Part shown: positions 20,900-29,986 of the stretch, in pieces
How positions within the stretch are numbered: position 1 is the first letter of the stretch
Layout: each line of letters starts with the position of its first letter
Assembly: GCF_000631985.1 (NCBI RefSeq)
Contig: NZ_JFYN01000011.1
Span: 62,001-126,000, forward strand
Source of the DNA: Pseudomonas sp. RIT288
Lineage (GTDB): Bacteria; Pseudomonadota; Gammaproteobacteria; Pseudomonadales; Pseudomonadaceae
Length of the DNA stretch: 64,000 nt
Direction: 5' to 3'
Made by a program: the position numbers and the translations under genes
The notes under the pieces: model-generated
Databases searched by the model: none
Told to the model about the DNA's origin: nothing
Seen by the model: only the letters and a program-made list of their open reading frames with translations

Positions 20900-21502
20900 A
20901 TGAGCTTCAGCCCTTTGATTCGCCAACTGATCGACGCCCTGCGCACGTTGCCGGGCGTGGGTCAGAAAACCGCCCAGCGCATGGCGTTGCAGTTGCTCGA
21001 ACGTGACCGCAGCGGCGGCACGCGCCTGGCCCAGGCCTTGAGCCAGGCCATGGAAGGGGTTGGCCACTGCCGCCAGTGCCGCACGCTGACCGAAGACGAT
21101 CTGTGCCCGCAATGCGCCGACACGCGTCGCGACGACACGCTGCTGTGCGTGGTGGAAGGGCCGATGGACGTGTACGCGGTGGAGCAAACCGGTTTCCGTG
21201 GGCGCTACTTCGTGCTCAAGGGCCACCTGTCGCCGCTCGACGGTCTGGGGCCGGAAGCCATCGGTATTCCGCAGTTGATGGCGCGCATTGAAGAGGCGGG
21301 CACCTTTACTGAAGTCATCCTCGCCACCAACCCGACGGTGGAGGGGGAGGCGACCGCGCATTACATCGCTCAGCTGCTCAACAACAAAGGCCTGATCGCC
21401 TCGCGGATTGCCCATGGCGTACCGCTGGGTGGGGAGCTGGAGTTGGTGGATGGCGGGACGCTGGCGCATTCGTTTGCCGGGCGTAAACCGATTTCCCTCT
21501 GA
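20900..21502 (+). CDS. recR: recombination mediator RecR
   Basis: 200 residues. It shows the helix-hairpin-helix ([17 protein letters not shown]), the four-Cys zinc finger (CRQCRTL and CPQCADT, about 57-72), and the Toprim domain ([12 protein letters not shown]). RecR works with RecF and RecO to load RecA on gapped DNA. I chose the ATG at 20900 ([14 protein letters not shown]), the conserved family start; a TTG-initiated extension to 20882 is unsupported. The Shine-Dalgarno is weak. Confidence 0.96.
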   Translation: MSFSPLIRQLIDALRTLPGVGQKTAQRMALQLLERDRSGGTRLAQALSQAMEGVGHCRQCRTLTEDDLCPQCADTRRDDTLLCVVEGPMDVYAVEQTGFRGRYFVLKGHLSPLDGLGPEAIGIPQLMARIEEAGTFTEVILATNPTVEGEATAHYIAQLLNNKGLIASRIAHGVPLGGELELVDGGTLAHSFAGRKPISL

Positions 21503-21505
21503 TCA

Positions 21506-21590
21506 AAGCAAAAGATCGCAGCCTGCGGCAGCTCCTACAGGGACGCATTCCAAATGCAGGAGCTGCCGCAGGCTGCGATCTTTTGCTCTT
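21506..21590. repeat. REP pair, family B (inverted)
   Basis: Near-perfect inverted pair of the GCAGCCTGCGGCAGCTCCTA type, directly after the recR stop. Confidence 0.9.
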
Positions 21591-21662
21591 TTAAACTTCT
21601 GCATCTTGAAAACCAAGCAAGCGCTCGGTTAACGTCGGCCAACCCCTCAGTGGAGTTCGCCG

Positions 21663-22811
21663 ATGCCTGCCTTCCAGGAATACTTCGACCCCAGCCACCA
21701 AATGGTCCGCGACAGCGTCAGACGTTTCGTCGAGCGCGAGATCCTGCCGGACATCGATGCGTGGGAAGAAGCCGAAGGCTTTCCCCGTGAGCTGTACCTG
21801 AAAGCCGGGGCGGCGGGGATTCTCGGCATCGGTTATCCCGAAGCGCTGGGTGGCAGCCACGAAGGTGATGTGTTCGCCAAAGTCGCCGCCAGCGAAGAAC
21901 TGATGCGCTGCGGCTCCGGTGGTCTGGTTGCGGGCCTCGGTTCGCTGGATATCGGCCTGCCACCGATCGTCAAATGGGCAAGGCCCGAGGTGCGCGAGCG
22001 TGTCGTGCCACATGTGCTCAGCGGCGAGAAGATCAGCGCGTTGGCGATTACCGAGCCCGGCGGCGGATCCGATGTCGCCAACCTGCAGACCCGCGCCGTG
22101 CGTGACGGCGAGTTCTACCGGGTCAGCGGCAGCAAAACCTTCATCACCAGCGGCGTACGTGCCGATTTCTACACCGTCGCGGTGCGCACCGGAGCGCCGG
22201 GTTTCGGCGGCATCAGCCTGTTGCTGATCGAGAAGGGCGCCCCAGGCTTCACCGTAGGCCGCCAGCTGAAGAAAATGGGCTGGTGGGCCTCGGACACCGC
22301 TGAACTGTTCTTCGACGATTGCAGGGTGCCTGTGGGCAATCTGATCGGCGGCGAGAACATGGGCTTCGCCTGCATCATGGGCAATTTCCAGAGTGAACGA
22401 CTGGCGCTGGCGCTGATGGCCAACATGACCTCGCACCTGGCGCTGGAACAAGCCCTGAACTGGGCGCGCGAGCGTGAGGCGTTCGGCAAACCGATCGGCA
22501 AGTTTCAGGTGATCAAACATCGGCTGGCCGAGATGGCCACGGCGCTGGAAGTATCGCGCGAATTCACCTACCGCCAGGCGGCGAAGATGGCGGCGGGGCA
22601 GAGCGTGATCAAGGAGATTTCCATGGCCAAGAACTTTGCCACGGACACCTCGGACCGGATCACCAGCGAAGCGGTGCAGATTCTTGGCGGCCTGGGTTAC
22701 ATGCGCGAAAGCCTGGTCGAGCGGCTGTATCGGGATAACCGCATTCTGTCGATCGGCGGCGGGACGCGGGAGGTGATGAACGAGATCATCAGCAAGCAGA
22801 TGGGGCTTTAA
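21663..22811 (+). CDS. acyl-CoA dehydrogenase
   Basis: 382 residues. FAD-dependent acyl-CoA dehydrogenase fold: N-terminal helical domain, the signature ALAITEPGGGSDVANL (about 125-140), a middle beta domain, and a C-terminal helical domain with VQILGGLGYMRES and RLYRDNRILSIGGGT. It oxidises acyl-CoA thioesters to enoyl-CoA, passing electrons to ETF. Chain-length specificity cannot be inferred. It sits between REP pairs and appears to be a single-gene unit, convergent with apt. Confidence 0.93.
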   Translation: MPAFQEYFDPSHQMVRDSVRRFVEREILPDIDAWEEAEGFPRELYLKAGAAGILGIGYPEALGGSHEGDVFAKVAASEELMRCGSGGLVAGLGSLDIGLPPIVKWARPEVRERVVPHVLSGEKISALAITEPGGGSDVANLQTRAVRDGEFYRVSGSKTFITSGVRADFYTVAVRTGAPGFGGISLLLIEKGAPGFTVGRQLKKMGWWASDTAELFFDDCRVPVGNLIGGENMGFACIMGNFQSERLALALMANMTSHLALEQALNWAREREAFGKPIGKFQVIKHRLAEMATALEVSREFTYRQAAKMAAGQSVIKEISMAKNFATDTSDRITSEAVQILGGLGYMRESLVERLYRDNRILSIGGGTREVMNEIISKQMGL

Positions 22812-22896
22812 AAGCAAAAGAACGCAGCCTTCGGCAGCTCCTGCAGGGAAACGCACATCCCTTGTAGGTGCTGCCGAAGGCTGCGATCTCTTGATC
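22812..22896. repeat. REP pair, family B (inverted)
   Basis: Inverted pair between two convergent genes (acyl-CoA dehydrogenase and apt), starting at the stop codon and ending a few bases before the apt stop. One copy differs (AACGCAGCC instead of ATCGCAGCC). Confidence 0.85.
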
Positions 22897-22900
22897 TGTA

Positions 22901-23449
22901 CTATTTATCCGTCAGCGCAAACTGCGTCAGACAGAAAGTAGGGATGCCCATGTCCTCAAGACGCTGCGAACCCCCCAGCTCCGGCAGATCAATGATCGCC
23001 GCCGCCTCATGCACCCGCGCACCCATGCGGCGGATCAGGTTGGCCGCGGCGATCAGCGTGCCGCCGGTGGCAATCAGGTCATCGAACATCACCACCGAGT
23101 CGCCTTCACACAGGCTGTCGGCGTGCACTTCGAGGAACGCTTCACCGTACTCGGTCGCGTAACCTTCGGCCAACACATCCGCCGGCAGTTTGCCCTGCTT
23201 GCGGAACAGTACCAGCGGTTTGTTCAACTGGTAGGCCAGCACCGAACCGATCAGGAAACCGCGCGCATCCATCGCGCCGATGTGGGTGAAGTCGGCTTCC
23301 ACATAACGGTGGGCGAAGCTGTCCATCACCAGGCGCAGGGCCTTGGGCGACTGGAACAGCGGGGTGATGTCGCGAAAGATCACGCCCGGTTTCGGGAAGT
23401 CGATCACGGGGCGGATCAGGGATTTGATGTCGAAGGAGTCGAAGACCAT
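22901..23449 (-). CDS. apt: adenine phosphoribosyltransferase
   Basis: 182 residues, close to E. coli Apt (183). The PRPP-binding motif is [13 protein letters not shown], preceded by the family sequence [13 protein letters not shown]. It salvages adenine to AMP. I preferred the ATG at 23449 ([19 protein letters not shown]), with AAGGA upstream. An in-frame extension to 23515 adds 22 residues outside the family and is less likely. It lies downstream of anr with a gap of about 80 bases and may be partly co-transcribed. Confidence 0.95.
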   Translation of the reverse strand: MVFDSFDIKSLIRPVIDFPKPGVIFRDITPLFQSPKALRLVMDSFAHRYVEADFTHIGAMDARGFLIGSVLAYQLNKPLVLFRKQGKLPADVLAEGYATEYGEAFLEVHADSLCEGDSVVMFDDLIATGGTLIAAANLIRRMGARVHEAAAIIDLPELGGSQRLEDMGIPTFCLTQFALTDK

Positions 23450-23528
23450 CGTCGAGGTGTCCTTGGCAGGGCTGCAAACGGCGCAGTATACCCGCGGCTG
23501 AAACGCTTCGCTCAACCGCGGATCGAGA

Positions 23529-24263
23529 TCAGCCCTCGAGGGAGCCGCCGGCCAGGGCGCAGAGCTGGATCGGGTCGAGGATGTGGATCTCTTTGCCCTC
23601 GGCGGCGATCAGTTCGTTCTGCTGGAAGCGGGTGAATACCCGCGACACGGTTTCCACCGCCAGGCCCAGGTAATTGCCGATTTCGTTGCGCGACATGCTC
23701 AGGCGGAACTGGTTGGCCGAGAACCCGCGAGCGCGGAAGCGGGCCGACAGGTTGACCAGGAACGTGGCGATGCGCTCGTCGGCGGTTTTTTTCGACAGCA
23801 GCAGCATCATTTGCTGGTCGTCGCGAATCTCGCGGCTCATCACCCGCATCAACTGGCGGCGCAGCTGCGGCAGTTGCAGGGCCAGTTCGTCGAGGCGTTC
23901 GAAAGGAATTTCGCAGACCGAGGTGGTTTCCAGGGCCTGAGCCGACACCGGGTGTTTTTCGGTGTCCATGCCGGACAGGCCGACCAGCTCGCTCGGCAGG
24001 TGGAAACCGGTCAGTTGTTCTTCGCCGCTGTCGCTCAGGCTGAAGGTCTTCAGGGCGCCGGAGCGTACTGCATAAACGGAATCGAAGGTGTCGCCCTGGC
24101 GGAACAGGAACTCACCCTTTTTCAACGGGCGGCCACGTTTAACGATTTCGTCCAGCGCATCCATGTCTTCCAGATTCAGAGAAAGTGGCAGGCAGAGAGG
24201 GGCCAGGCTGCAATCCTTGCAATGGGCCTGGTTGTGAGCGCGCAGTTTGACTGGCTCGGACAT
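23529..24263 (-). CDS. anr: anaerobic regulator Anr (FNR family, oxygen-sensing)
   Basis: 244 residues. The N-terminus has Cys15, Cys18 and Cys24 ([10 protein letters not shown]), which with Cys117 would bind the oxygen-labile [4Fe-4S] cluster. A cNMP-type beta-roll follows, then a helix-turn-helix near the C-terminus ([15 protein letters not shown]), with the E..SR residues that read the TTGAT half-site. Anr activates low-oxygen genes; matching sites precede hemN, ccoG and ccoN2 in this window. Its own upstream region shows no clear Anr box. Confidence 0.97.
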   Translation of the reverse strand: MSEPVKLRAHNQAHCKDCSLAPLCLPLSLNLEDMDALDEIVKRGRPLKKGEFLFRQGDTFDSVYAVRSGALKTFSLSDSGEEQLTGFHLPSELVGLSGMDTEKHPVSAQALETTSVCEIPFERLDELALQLPQLRRQLMRVMSREIRDDQQMMLLLSKKTADERIATFLVNLSARFRARGFSANQFRLSMSRNEIGNYLGLAVETVSRVFTRFQQNELIAAEGKEIHILDPIQLCALAGGSLEG

Positions 24264-24400
24264 TTCTTAAATCCTTGTGGGAAAACACACATAAGACGTA
24301 AGGGTAACCCACGGGGGGACATTCAGGCCAGCCTATGGCGAGTTTGTCCCGCAGGCGTAAAGCCGCAGAGCAAGTGGCCGATAAAGGGGTATCACCACGC

Positions 24401-24901
24401 ATGCAAGGAATCGCTTCGATGGCCGTCATTGACACGCTGAACCCCGGTAACAGCGGCGTTGCGTCTGTGCCGAGCACCGCCAGGACAGGGACCGACAGCG
24501 AGCAGAATGCCGCCTCTGCGCCGTTGGCAACCCCGACCTTGGTCGAAGGCGTCAAAGTGTCGCTGTCCGGCGCCTCCATCGAAAAATCCTTCAGTGTCGG
24601 TGGCGAGAACAGCGACATCGAAGACAGCGGCTTGCCCGAGAACGTCCAGCAGTTGCTGAAGATGATCCGCAAACTGCAAAAAGAGATCGCCGAGAAAAAA
24701 GCCCGGATGGCGGCGGTCATGTCCGACAGAACCCTGACCAATGAAGCCAAGGTCAATATGCTCGCCGCGCTGCACGGTGCCATCGCTGCGCTGAATACCG
24801 GGCTGATCAGCGCCAATCTGGCCCTGTCCAAAGTCATGGATCAGTCCGGTCTCACCTCCGAGCAGAACCTCAAACTCGGCTCACTGCTGACGAAGAACTA
24901 G
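24401..24901 (+). CDS. hypothetical protein, Ala-rich with a predicted coiled-coil C-terminus
   Basis: 166 residues from the ATG at 24401; a second ATG at 24419, with AAGGA upstream, is equally possible, and an ATG at 24335 gives a longer form. The N-terminal 80 residues are low-complexity (Ala, Ser, Thr, Asn). Residues about 85-165 are helical and charged (LLKMIRKLQKEIAEKKARM), probably a coiled coil or helical bundle. No signal peptide or known domain. It is divergent from anr and its stop overlaps that of hemN by 4 bases. Confidence 0.6.
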   Translation: MQGIASMAVIDTLNPGNSGVASVPSTARTGTDSEQNAASAPLATPTLVEGVKVSLSGASIEKSFSVGGENSDIEDSGLPENVQQLLKMIRKLQKEIAEKKARMAAVMSDRTLTNEAKVNMLAALHGAIAALNTGLISANLALSKVMDQSGLTSEQNLKLGSLLTKN

Positions 24902-26280
24902 ATCACCCGCGAAAAACGCTGGCGGTTCTGCTGCTCCAGATAGGCGTCGAACACCATGCACACCGAGCGCACCAGCAGGCGTCCGGCCGGCAACACTTCG
25001 ATGCGCTCGCGTTCCAGCTTGATCAGCCCATCGTTGGCCATGCCTTGCAGTTGCGGCCACAGCGCGCCGAAATAGCCCTGAAAATCGATGTTGAACGCTT
25101 GCTCGATTTCGGCGAATTCCAGGCTGAAATTGCAGATCAGTTGCTGGATCACCGCGCGGCGCAGGCGATCGTCGGCATTGCACACCAGGCCACGGCTGGT
25201 CGCCAGTTGCGCGGCGGCGAGGGTGTTCTGGTACTGGTTCAGATCGCTGTTGTTCTGACAGTAGAGATCGCCGATCTGGCTGATCGCCGACACTCCCAGA
25301 CCGATCAGATCGCAATGACCGTGGGTGGTGTAGCCCTGGAAATTGCGTTGCAGGGTCTGTTCTTCCTGGGCAATCGCCAGCTCATCGTCGGGCAGTGCGA
25401 AGTGATCCATGCCGATGTAGCGGTAGCCGGCGGCGGTCAGTTGTTCGATGGTGCGCTGGAGCATCTCGAGTTTTTGCGCAGGGCTCGGCAGCTCGTGGCT
25501 GTTGATCCGCCGCTGCGGCATGAAACGCTCTGGCAGGTGTGCATAGTTGAACACCGAGAGCCGGTCCGGTTGCAGGCTGATGACTTCCTCGACGGTGCGC
25601 GCGAAGTTTTCCGGGGTCTGCTTTGGCAGACCATAGATCAGGTCGATGTTGATCGAGCGAAACTGCAGGGTGCGTGCCGCATCGATCACCGCGCGGGTTT
25701 CTTCCAGGCTCTGCAGGCGATTGACCGCCCGTTGTACCGCCGGATCAAGGTCTTGCAGGCCGATGCTGACCCGATTGAAGCCGAGTTCGCGCAGCAGGCC
25801 CATGGTCGACCAGTCGGCCTCGCGCGGGTCGATCTCGATGCCGTAGTCACCGGAATCGTCATCCAGCAGATTGAAGTGTTTGCGCAGGTGCGCCATCAAC
25901 TGCCGCAGTTCGTCGTGGCTGAGGAAGGTCGGGGTGCCGCCGCCGAAGTGCAGCTGCTCGACTTTCTGCGCCGGCTCCAGGTGACAGGCGATCAACTGGA
26001 TTTCCTGCTCCAGCCGTTGCAGATACGGCTGTGCGCGCCCGCGATCCTTGGTGATGACCTTGTTGCAGGCGCAGTAGTAACAAATGTTCGCGCAGAACGG
26101 CACGTGCACGTACAGCGACAAAGGGCGCAACGCCTTGCGGCTGTCGCGCAGGGCGTGGAACAGGTCGAAGGTGCCGACCTGACTGTTGAATTGCACGGCG
26201 GTCGGATACGAGGTGTAGCGCGGCCCCGCCAGGTCGTAGCGGCGGATCAGATCAGTGTCCCAACGAATGGCGTCGAGCAT
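24898..26280 (-). CDS. hemN: oxygen-independent coproporphyrinogen III oxidase
   Basis: 460 residues. A radical SAM enzyme with the CxxxCxxC motif in CANICYYCACNK (about residues 62-73) and the HemN features GGGTPTFLS and DLIYGLPKQT. It makes protoporphyrinogen without oxygen, supplying haem for the cco oxidases during microaerobic growth. An ideal Anr box is 64 bases upstream, with a -10 at the expected distance. Length matches E. coli HemN. Confidence 0.97.
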   Translation of the reverse strand: MLDAIRWDTDLIRRYDLAGPRYTSYPTAVQFNSQVGTFDLFHALRDSRKALRPLSLYVHVPFCANICYYCACNKVITKDRGRAQPYLQRLEQEIQLIACHLEPAQKVEQLHFGGGTPTFLSHDELRQLMAHLRKHFNLLDDDSGDYGIEIDPREADWSTMGLLRELGFNRVSIGLQDLDPAVQRAVNRLQSLEETRAVIDAARTLQFRSINIDLIYGLPKQTPENFARTVEEVISLQPDRLSVFNYAHLPERFMPQRRINSHELPSPAQKLEMLQRTIEQLTAAGYRYIGMDHFALPDDELAIAQEEQTLQRNFQGYTTHGHCDLIGLGVSAISQIGDLYCQNNSDLNQYQNTLAAAQLATSRGLVCNADDRLRRAVIQQLICNFSLEFAEIEQAFNIDFQGYFGALWPQLQGMANDGLIKLERERIEVLPAGRLLVRSVCMVFDAYLEQQNRQRFSRVI

Positions 26281-26315
26281 GCGGGCATTCCCCCGGATAG
26301 GCTGGCAGTGTGGCG

Positions 26316-26357
26316 AGTCTATCGGGGTGCGGCGACGGGGCTGTTGATTTGCATCAA
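26316..26357 (-). promoter_or_regulatory. Anr-dependent class II promoter of hemN
   Basis: Perfect palindromic Anr/FNR box, TTGAT-4-ATCAA, at 26344-26357. On the minus strand the -10-like hexamer TAGACT lies at 26321-26316, 29.5 bases from the box centre, which puts the box at -41.5 of a start near 26309. Confidence 0.85.
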
Positions 26358-26381
26358 CGGCGGATTGGTAGTGACTGCTTT

Positions 26382-26490
26382 TGTGGCGAGGGAGCTTGCT
26401 CCCGCTGGACTGCGCAGCAGGCCCCTGGTTTTGCTGTCAAATCGGGAGGGGGCGCTTCGCACCCCAGCGGGAGCAAGCTCCCTCGCCACA
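26382..26490. repeat. REP pair, family C (inverted, long loop)
   Basis: TGTGGCGAGGGAGCTTGCTC and its inverted copy, with a loop of about 60 bases. It fills most of the gap between hemN and the convergently positioned membrane-protein stop at 26494. Confidence 0.9.
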
Positions 26491-26493
26491 GTT

Positions 26494-27177
26494 TCAGTGA
26501 CCCATCAACCAATGTTGGTGAGGGCCGGGAAGCGTCCAGATCCCGAACACAATCACCAACAACCCCCCGGCCATGCGCACGCTGCGTTTGCGCAGCAACG
26601 CCGTCACCCGCTCGGCCGCCAGCCCTGTCGCCAGCAGCACCGGCCAGGTCCCCAGCCCGAACGCCAGCATCAACAGCGCACTGTCCAACGCATTGCCCTG
26701 GCTCGCCGACCACAGCAGCGTGCTGTAAACCAGTCCGCACGGCAGCCAGCCCCACAGCGCACCGAGTAATAACGCGCGGGGCAGTGTCGACACCGGCAGC
26801 AAGCGATTGGCCACTGGCTGAATGTAACGCCACAAACCGCGACCAAGGCTTTCGATGCGGGTCAGGCCGCTCCACCAACCGGCCAGATACAGGCCCATGG
26901 CGATCAGCAGCAACCCGGCGAGGATGCGCATGAGCATCGCCGCCGGACTGTTCGCCACCGCCCAACCGGCCAGGCCGATCAGCAAACCTGCCGTCGCGTA
27001 ACTGAGGATGCGTCCGAGGTTGTACGCCAGCAGCAGACGAAAGCGTCGGCTGCGCTGCTCCTTGGGAATCGCCAGGGTCAGCGCGCCCATCAGCCCGCCG
27101 CACATGCCCAGGCAATGCCCGCCACCGAGCAGGCCGAGGATCAGTGCCGAGACCAGCAGTGGCGCCAGCTCAAGCAT
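26494..27177 (-). CDS. DsbD_2/TauE-SafE-type membrane protein of the cco maturation locus
   Basis: 227 residues with about six transmembrane segments. Cys-containing membrane motifs GHCLGMCGG (about 20-28) and GWLPCGLVY (about 143-151) are as in the DsbD transmembrane family (COG2836 type), suggesting thiol or metal (copper) handling. The start overlaps ccoS by 8 bases, so it is the last gene of ccoI-ccoS-this gene. Likely aids copper supply or assembly of cbb3 oxidase, by context only. The widely used label sulfite exporter is not supported by context. Confidence 0.8.
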   Translation of the reverse strand: MLELAPLLVSALILGLLGGGHCLGMCGGLMGALTLAIPKEQRSRRFRLLLAYNLGRILSYATAGLLIGLAGWAVANSPAAMLMRILAGLLLIAMGLYLAGWWSGLTRIESLGRGLWRYIQPVANRLLPVSTLPRALLLGALWGWLPCGLVYSTLLWSASQGNALDSALLMLAFGLGTWPVLLATGLAAERVTALLRKRSVRMAGGLLVIVFGIWTLPGPHQHWLMGH

Positions 27178-27382
27178 GGGGTGGCGCCTTGTCCTGCGGT
27201 TTGTCGGATTTGGCTTCGTCCACGGCGGCGGTGTGGTTCGGGTCCTGATCGTCGAACAGGATGCTATGGGCCGGGCCGTCGAGGTCGTCGTACTGCCCGC
27301 TGTCCACCGCCCAGAAGAAGATGTACACGGCGATGGCCACGATCAGCAGGGCGGCCGGGATCATCACGTAAAGAGCTGGCAT
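27170..27382 (-). CDS. ccoS: cbb3 oxidase maturation protein CcoS
   Basis: 70 residues: one N-terminal transmembrane helix (LYVMIPAALLIVAIAVYIFF) followed by WAVDSGQYDDLDGPAHSILF, the conserved CcoS signature, and a hydrophilic tail. CcoS is needed to insert haem and copper cofactors into CcoN. It lies 22 bases after ccoI and overlaps the next gene. Confidence 0.95.
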   Translation of the reverse strand: MPALYVMIPAALLIVAIAVYIFFWAVDSGQYDDLDGPAHSILFDDQDPNHTAAVDEAKSDKPQDKAPPHA

Positions 27383-27404
27383 CGGTACTCCAGGCCCGCG
27401 CGGC

Positions 27405-29855
27405 TCAGGCCGGCAACGGGCGGGTTTCTGAACGGGGGCCGGCGACCGGCGCGCTCGGCAGGCGAGTCAGGCGCAGGGCGTTGAGCACCACGGTCAACGA
27501 ACTGATCGACATGCCGACCGCGGCCCACACCGGGGTGATCCAGCCGAGGGCGGCGAACGGCAACATGAGGCCATTGTACAGCGCCGCCCACAGCAGGTTC
27601 TCGATGATTACCCGACGGGTTCTGCGCGCCAAGGTAAAGGCTTGCACCAGCGCGTCGAGGCGGTTGGACAGCAGCACCGCATCGGCACTGGTTTTCGCCA
27701 GATCGGTGGCCGACCCCATGGCCACGCTGATATCGGCAGCGGCCAGCACCGGCACATCGTTCACGCCATCGCCGAGCATCAACACCTTGCGTCCTTCTTG
27801 ATGCAACTGTTGCAGCACCTGCAATTTGTCGTCCGGGCGCAGACCGCCACGTGCCTCGTCGATGCCCAGTTCGGCGGCGACACTGGCGACCATCGGCGAG
27901 CTGTCGCCGGACAGCAGCAGTGTGCGCCAGCCACGGGCCTTGCAGGCGGCGAGCAGGGCGGGCGCATCGTCGCGCAGGCGGTCGTCGAGAACGAACCACG
28001 CCAACGCTGCCGAGTCATCGCCGAGCAGCAGCCACTGGCCCGGTTCATCCGGCATCGCGGGCAGCGGCGAACCGCTGAGGGCACAGACAAACTCCGCCTG
28101 ACCGATGCGCAAGCGCTGCGTGCCGACCCGTCCTTCGAGGCCGAGTCCCGGCGTGCTGTGCACTTCGTCAGCAGCCAGTGGCGCGCGACCGAAGGCGCGG
28201 GCAATCGGGTGTTCCGAACGATTTTCGAGGGCGGCGGCAAGGCTCAGGTACTGGTCGCTGTTCAACGTGCCCAGTGGGCGGATCGAACGCAAAACCAGCC
28301 GCCCCTCGGTGAGGGTGCCGGTCTTGTCGAAGATCACCGTGTCGATCTGGTTCAGGCCTTCCAGCACATGGCCGCGCGTCAGCAACAGGCCGAGTTTGTG
28401 CAGCGTGCCAGTGGCAGCGGTCAACGCCGTCGGGGTCGCCAGCGACAGCGCGCAAGGGCAGGTCGCGACCAGCATCGCCAGGACGATCCAGAATGCCCGC
28501 GACGCATCCAGCTGCCACCACAACAGGCCGATGGCCGCCGCCGCAATCAGCGACAACAGCAGAAACCATTGCGCGGCGCGGTCGGCGATTTCTGCCAGTC
28601 GCGGCTTCTCGGCCTGGGCGCGATCGAGCAGGCGGACGATGGCCGACAGGCGCGTGTCCTGACCCAGCGCCAGTACCTCGACGGTGAGCGCGCCCTCGAC
28701 GTTCAGCGTACCGGCGGTGACCGCATCGCCCAGCGTGCGCGGTTGTGGCAGGTATTCGCCGGTCAGCAGCGATTCGTCGATGCTTGACTGGCCGTCGAGG
28801 ATCTTGCCATCCGCCGGCAGGATCGAACCCGGTTGCACCAGCACCCGGTCGCCCAGGCGCAGTTCGCTGAGCAGGATGCGTTCGCTCTGGCCATTGGCGT
28901 CGAGGCGCAGGCATGAGGCCGGCAACAGGTTCACAAGCTGCGCGGTGGCAGCGGCGGTGCGTTCGCGGGCACGGCGTTCCAGATAGCGCCCGGCGAGCAG
29001 GAACAGCGCAAACATCCCGACCGCATCGAAATACAGCTCGCCGACGCCGGTGATCGAGGTCCAGATCCCGGCGATGTAGGCGCTGCCGATGGCTAAAGAC
29101 ACCGAGACGTCCATGGTCAGGTGGCGGGTGCGCAAGTCACGCATGGCGCCTTTGAAGAACGGCGCGCAGCTGTAAAACACGATCGGTGTGGTGAGGAACA
29201 GCGCGACCCAGCGCAGGATAGTGTGCAGTTCGGGGCTGAGGTCGATGTTGAATTCCGGCCAGGTGGCCATGGTCGCCATCATCGCCTGGAACCACAGCAA
29301 TCCGGCGACGCCGAGCTGGCGCAGGGCCTGACGGTTTTCACTGGCCAGTTGCTCGCTGGCGCGGTCGGCCTGATACGGATGGGCGGCGTAACCGATGTGG
29401 CGCAGCTCGGCGAGGATCTGACTCAGCGGCAACTGCCCGTCGGCCCACTGCACATGCAGGCGATGGTTGGACAGATTCAGCCGCGCCTCGGACACTGCCG
29501 GCAGGGTGCGCAAGTGTTTCTCGATCAGCCAGCCGCAGGCGGCGCAACTGATGCCTTCCATGAGCAGGGTGGTTTCGGCGAGTTCGCCCTCGTGACGGAC
29601 GAAGGGTTTTTGCACGTCGGCGCGGTCGTACAGCACCAGTTCATCGGTCAATTGCACCGGCAAGGCTTCGGGGTTGGCCGAGGCTTCGCTGCGATGCTGG
29701 TAATAGCTTTCCAGGCCACCGGCAACGATGGCTTCGGCCACGGCCTGGCAGCCGGGGCAGCAGAACTCGCGGGACTCCCCGAGCACGACGGCGGTGAAGC
29801 GACTGCCCGACGGGACGGGCAGGGCGCAGTGGTAGCAGGGGAGTGGGGTGGTCAT
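27405..29855 (-). CDS. ccoI: copper-translocating P-type ATPase CcoI
   Basis: 816 residues. N-terminal Cys-rich segment (CYHCALP, FCCPGCQA), then a heavy-metal-associated domain with ISCAACGW, eight predicted membrane helices, the transport motif CPC in VATCPCALSLATPT, the phosphorylation site DKTGTLTEG, and the hinge MLGDGVNDVPVL. By family (CcoI/FixI, CopA2 type) it exports copper to the periplasm for the CuB site of cbb3 oxidase. First gene of ccoI-ccoS-DsbD_2; a REP pair separates it from ccoH. Confidence 0.96.
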   Translation of the reverse strand: MTTPLPCYHCALPVPSGSRFTAVVLGESREFCCPGCQAVAEAIVAGGLESYYQHRSEASANPEALPVQLTDELVLYDRADVQKPFVRHEGELAETTLLMEGISCAACGWLIEKHLRTLPAVSEARLNLSNHRLHVQWADGQLPLSQILAELRHIGYAAHPYQADRASEQLASENRQALRQLGVAGLLWFQAMMATMATWPEFNIDLSPELHTILRWVALFLTTPIVFYSCAPFFKGAMRDLRTRHLTMDVSVSLAIGSAYIAGIWTSITGVGELYFDAVGMFALFLLAGRYLERRARERTAAATAQLVNLLPASCLRLDANGQSERILLSELRLGDRVLVQPGSILPADGKILDGQSSIDESLLTGEYLPQPRTLGDAVTAGTLNVEGALTVEVLALGQDTRLSAIVRLLDRAQAEKPRLAEIADRAAQWFLLLSLIAAAAIGLLWWQLDASRAFWIVLAMLVATCPCALSLATPTALTAATGTLHKLGLLLTRGHVLEGLNQIDTVIFDKTGTLTEGRLVLRSIRPLGTLNSDQYLSLAAALENRSEHPIARAFGRAPLAADEVHSTPGLGLEGRVGTQRLRIGQAEFVCALSGSPLPAMPDEPGQWLLLGDDSAALAWFVLDDRLRDDAPALLAACKARGWRTLLLSGDSSPMVASVAAELGIDEARGGLRPDDKLQVLQQLHQEGRKVLMLGDGVNDVPVLAAADISVAMGSATDLAKTSADAVLLSNRLDALVQAFTLARRTRRVIIENLLWAALYNGLMLPFAALGWITPVWAAVGMSISSLTVVLNALRLTRLPSAPVAGPRSETRPLPA

Positions 29856-29889
29856 CGAATATTCGCTAATACTGCTGAATCAACACCAT

Positions 29890-29980
29890 CCCTGTAGGAG
29901 CTGCCGCAGGCTGCGATCTTTTGATTTTGTTTTTTTAGAGCAAGATCAAAAGATCGCAGCCTGCGGCAGCTACTACAGGG
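29890..29980. repeat. REP pair, family B (inverted)
   Basis: Inverted pair between ccoH and ccoI; the two arms are CTGTAGGAGCTGCCGCAGGC and its near-perfect complement. Confidence 0.9.
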
Positions 29981-29986
29981 TTCGGT

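Noticed and set aside
23450..23515. 22-residue N-terminal extension of Apt
   Set aside because: The shorter form matches the normal Apt length and the extension has no family similarity, although it cannot be fully excluded.
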